This document shows, one piece after another, positions 13,600 through 14,770 of a stretch of 14,770 bases of DNA. Where the stretch lies: NCBI GenBank assembly GCA_030428825.1, contig JAUIEL010000075.1, positions 1-14,770 of the forward strand, read 5' to 3'. The position numbers and the translations under genes are program-made. Position 1 is the first letter of the stretch. The number at the start of each line of letters is the position of its first letter. The stretch comes from a bacterium (lineage in GTDB: Bacteria; Planctomycetota; B15-G4; JADJEK01). Under the pieces are notes generated by a model. It saw only the letters and a program-made list of their open reading frames with translations, did not search any database and was not told where the DNA came from.

Positions 13600-14424
13600 T
13601 CAGCGGTCCCCGAAGAACGCGTCGTCGACCAGGTTCGCGGTGACCGTCCGCCGGTAGCGGGCCGTCGAGCGGACGTCGTCGATCGGAGCGATCTCGCGGC
13701 CGACGGCCTCCCGGACCTCGTCCCGCCCGGCCCCCCGCGACAGCGTGCGCTCGGTCTCCGGCAGACGGACGACCGTCGGCGCGATCGAGCCGACGGCGAC
13801 CGCGGGCCGCGCGCCGCGGACGCCGGCGACGACGACCTTCGAGATCGCCTGCGCGGCGCGCGTGCCGACCTTCCGGAAGAACGGCCGGCCGTCGACCGGC
13901 GGCGCCTCGATCGCGACGATCAGCTCGTCCGGCCGTCGCGCCGTCGCCCGGTACCCCGTGTGGAACGCGCCGTACGCCACGCGCCGCTCGCCCCCCGCGC
14001 TCCGGAGGACGACCTCGGCGTCGACGGCGAGGAAGACCGGCGGCGTGTCCCCGGCGGGGGAGGCGTTGGCGACGTTCCCGCCGATCGTGCCGCGGTTCTG
14101 GATCTGCACCCCGCCGATCGCCGCCGCCGCCTCGGCGAGGATCGGCAGCCGTTCGCGGACGAGCGGCGACAGGAGGACGTCGGTGTACGTCGCGAGCGCG
14201 CCGATCACGAGCCGGTCGTCGCGGAGCTCGATGCGGCCGAGCGCGTCGCGGAGCGGCCAGAGGTCGAGGAACCGGCGGTCGGCGAGCGTCCCGAAGTTCG
14301 CCTCGACGAAGACGTCGGTGCAGCCGGCGATCGGGCGGAGGTCGGGCGCGTCCGCGAGCCGCGCCAGCGCGTCGTCGAGCGACCGGGCCCGGTGGAGGTG
14401 GAGCGGGGCGGTCGCCGTCCTCAC
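13600..14424 (-). CDS. FAD-binding subunit of a xanthine/CO dehydrogenase-type molybdenum hydroxylase
   Basis: The 274-residue product is the medium (FAD) subunit that passes electrons from the iron-sulfur subunit to the acceptor. Visible landmarks: [11 protein letters not shown] (31-41, for the usual AGGTDL), [11 protein letters not shown] (74-84), and the FAD-contact stretch [19 protein letters not shown] (108-126), followed by [15 protein letters not shown] and the C-terminal domain. Length matches the usual 280-290. The GTG at 14424 was chosen because it overlaps the TGA of the iron-sulfur gene (GTGA) and the domain begins directly after. The [10 protein letters not shown] form points to the xanthine-dehydrogenase side of the family, but substrate cannot be told without the molybdenum subunit, which is not in the window. 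Confidence 0.92.
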   Translation of the reverse strand: MRTATAPLHLHRARSLDDALARLADAPDLRPIAGCTDVFVEANFGTLADRRFLDLWPLRDALGRIELRDDRLVIGALATYTDVLLSPLVRERLPILAEAAAAIGGVQIQNRGTIGGNVANASPAGDTPPVFLAVDAEVVLRSAGGERRVAYGAFHTGYRATARRPDELIVAIEAPPVDGRPFFRKVGTRAAQAISKVVVAGVRGARPAVAVGSIAPTVVRLPETERTLSRGAGRDEVREAVGREIAPIDDVRSTARYRRTVTANLVDDAFFGDR

Positions 14425-14770
14425 GAGAGCGCCCTCTCGATCGCGCGGTAGATCGCCTCGTACCCGGTGCACCGGCAGAGGTTCCCCGCCAGCGCCGTCT
14501 TGATCTCGTCGCGCGTCGGCTTCGCGCCGAGCTTCGCGGCGGCCATCACCATCCCGGGGGTGCAGATGCCGCACTGGGCGCCCCCCTCGGCGACGAACCA
14601 CCGGTGCAGCGGGTGGTCCTCCGGCAGCCCCTCGATCGTGGTGACCCGGGCCCCCTCGACCTGCGCCGCGGGGACGAGACACGAGCAGACCGCGTCGCCG
14701 TCGATCCAGATCGTGCAGGCGCCGCATTCCCCCTCGCCGCACCCCTCCTTCGACCCGGTCAGGGCGAGTC
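14421..14770 (-). CDS. 2Fe-2S subunit of the same dehydrogenase (partial, N-terminus outside window)
   Basis: The 115 residues visible carry both clusters of the small subunit. The plant-ferredoxin-type motif is [12 protein letters not shown], with its last ligand in VCSC. The helical-domain motif is QCGICTPGM, followed by NLCRCTGY. All eight expected cysteines appear present. The protein ends ERALS. About 35 N-terminal residues are missing at the window edge. It overlaps the FAD-subunit gene by 4 nt, so the two are one operon. Electrons pass from the molybdenum site through these clusters to FAD. Confidence 0.94.
   Translation of the reverse strand, partial: LALTGSKEGCGEGECGACTIWIDGDAVCSCLVPAAQVEGARVTTIEGLPEDHPLHRWFVAEGGAQCGICTPGMVMAAAKLGAKPTRDEIKTALAGNLCRCTGYEAIYRAIERALS

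Overview
The window is very GC-rich (clearly above 70% by eye), with dense, mostly overlapping genes and strong G/C preference at third codon positions. No rRNA, tRNA, CRISPR array or transposase was seen. The composition, the secreted beta-rich protein at 2359-3117 and the abundance of TIR, STAND and WD40 conflict genes fit a high-GC planctomycete or a similarly GC-rich, complex-lifestyle bacterium. This assignment is an inference, since no taxonomic marker is present.

Left flank (1-3117): a minus-strand malate synthase (aceB, 332-1894) is followed by a textbook intrinsic terminator (204-242). Beyond that lies a non-coding stretch with a short motif phased every 20-21 bp. Divergent from aceB is a broken locus: a membrane-anchored N-terminus resembling SGNH/GDSL-type proteins (from 2090) changes reading frame abruptly near 2257 into an unrelated secreted-type beta-rich protein that ends at 3117.

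Centre (3303-11038, plus strand): a tightly packed five-gene operon encodes TIR effector - MoxR AAA+ ATPase - vWA-like protein - multidomain P-loop/STAND protein - WD40 protein. After the first 12-nt gap every junction overlaps. It looks like an NTP-dependent conflict (anti-phage or abortive-infection) system of the MoxR-vWA-STAND kind. Two points are unusual. The fourth protein carries a GspE/PilB-like domain without the secretion ATPase. The STAND switch is also split between two genes: P-loop in one, winged-helix-like region and propeller in the next. In the proposed model the WD40/STAND pair senses, the MoxR/vWA pair remodels or licenses, and the TIR protein executes by NAD+ hydrolysis or cyclisation.

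Right part (11081-14770, minus strand, convergent with the operon): in transcription order, the 2Fe-2S subunit (partial at the window edge) and FAD subunit of a xanthine dehydrogenase/CO dehydrogenase-type molybdenum hydroxylase. After 116 bp comes a second, unrelated TIR protein that overlaps a FeeM/autoinducer-synthase-like GNAT acyltransferase, then a DinB-family metalloprotein preceded by a 54-nt pure polypyrimidine leader made of 9-nt repeats. The TIR plus acyltransferase pair is the second candidate for an undescribed system. The two TIR modules together form a small defence island between metabolic genes.
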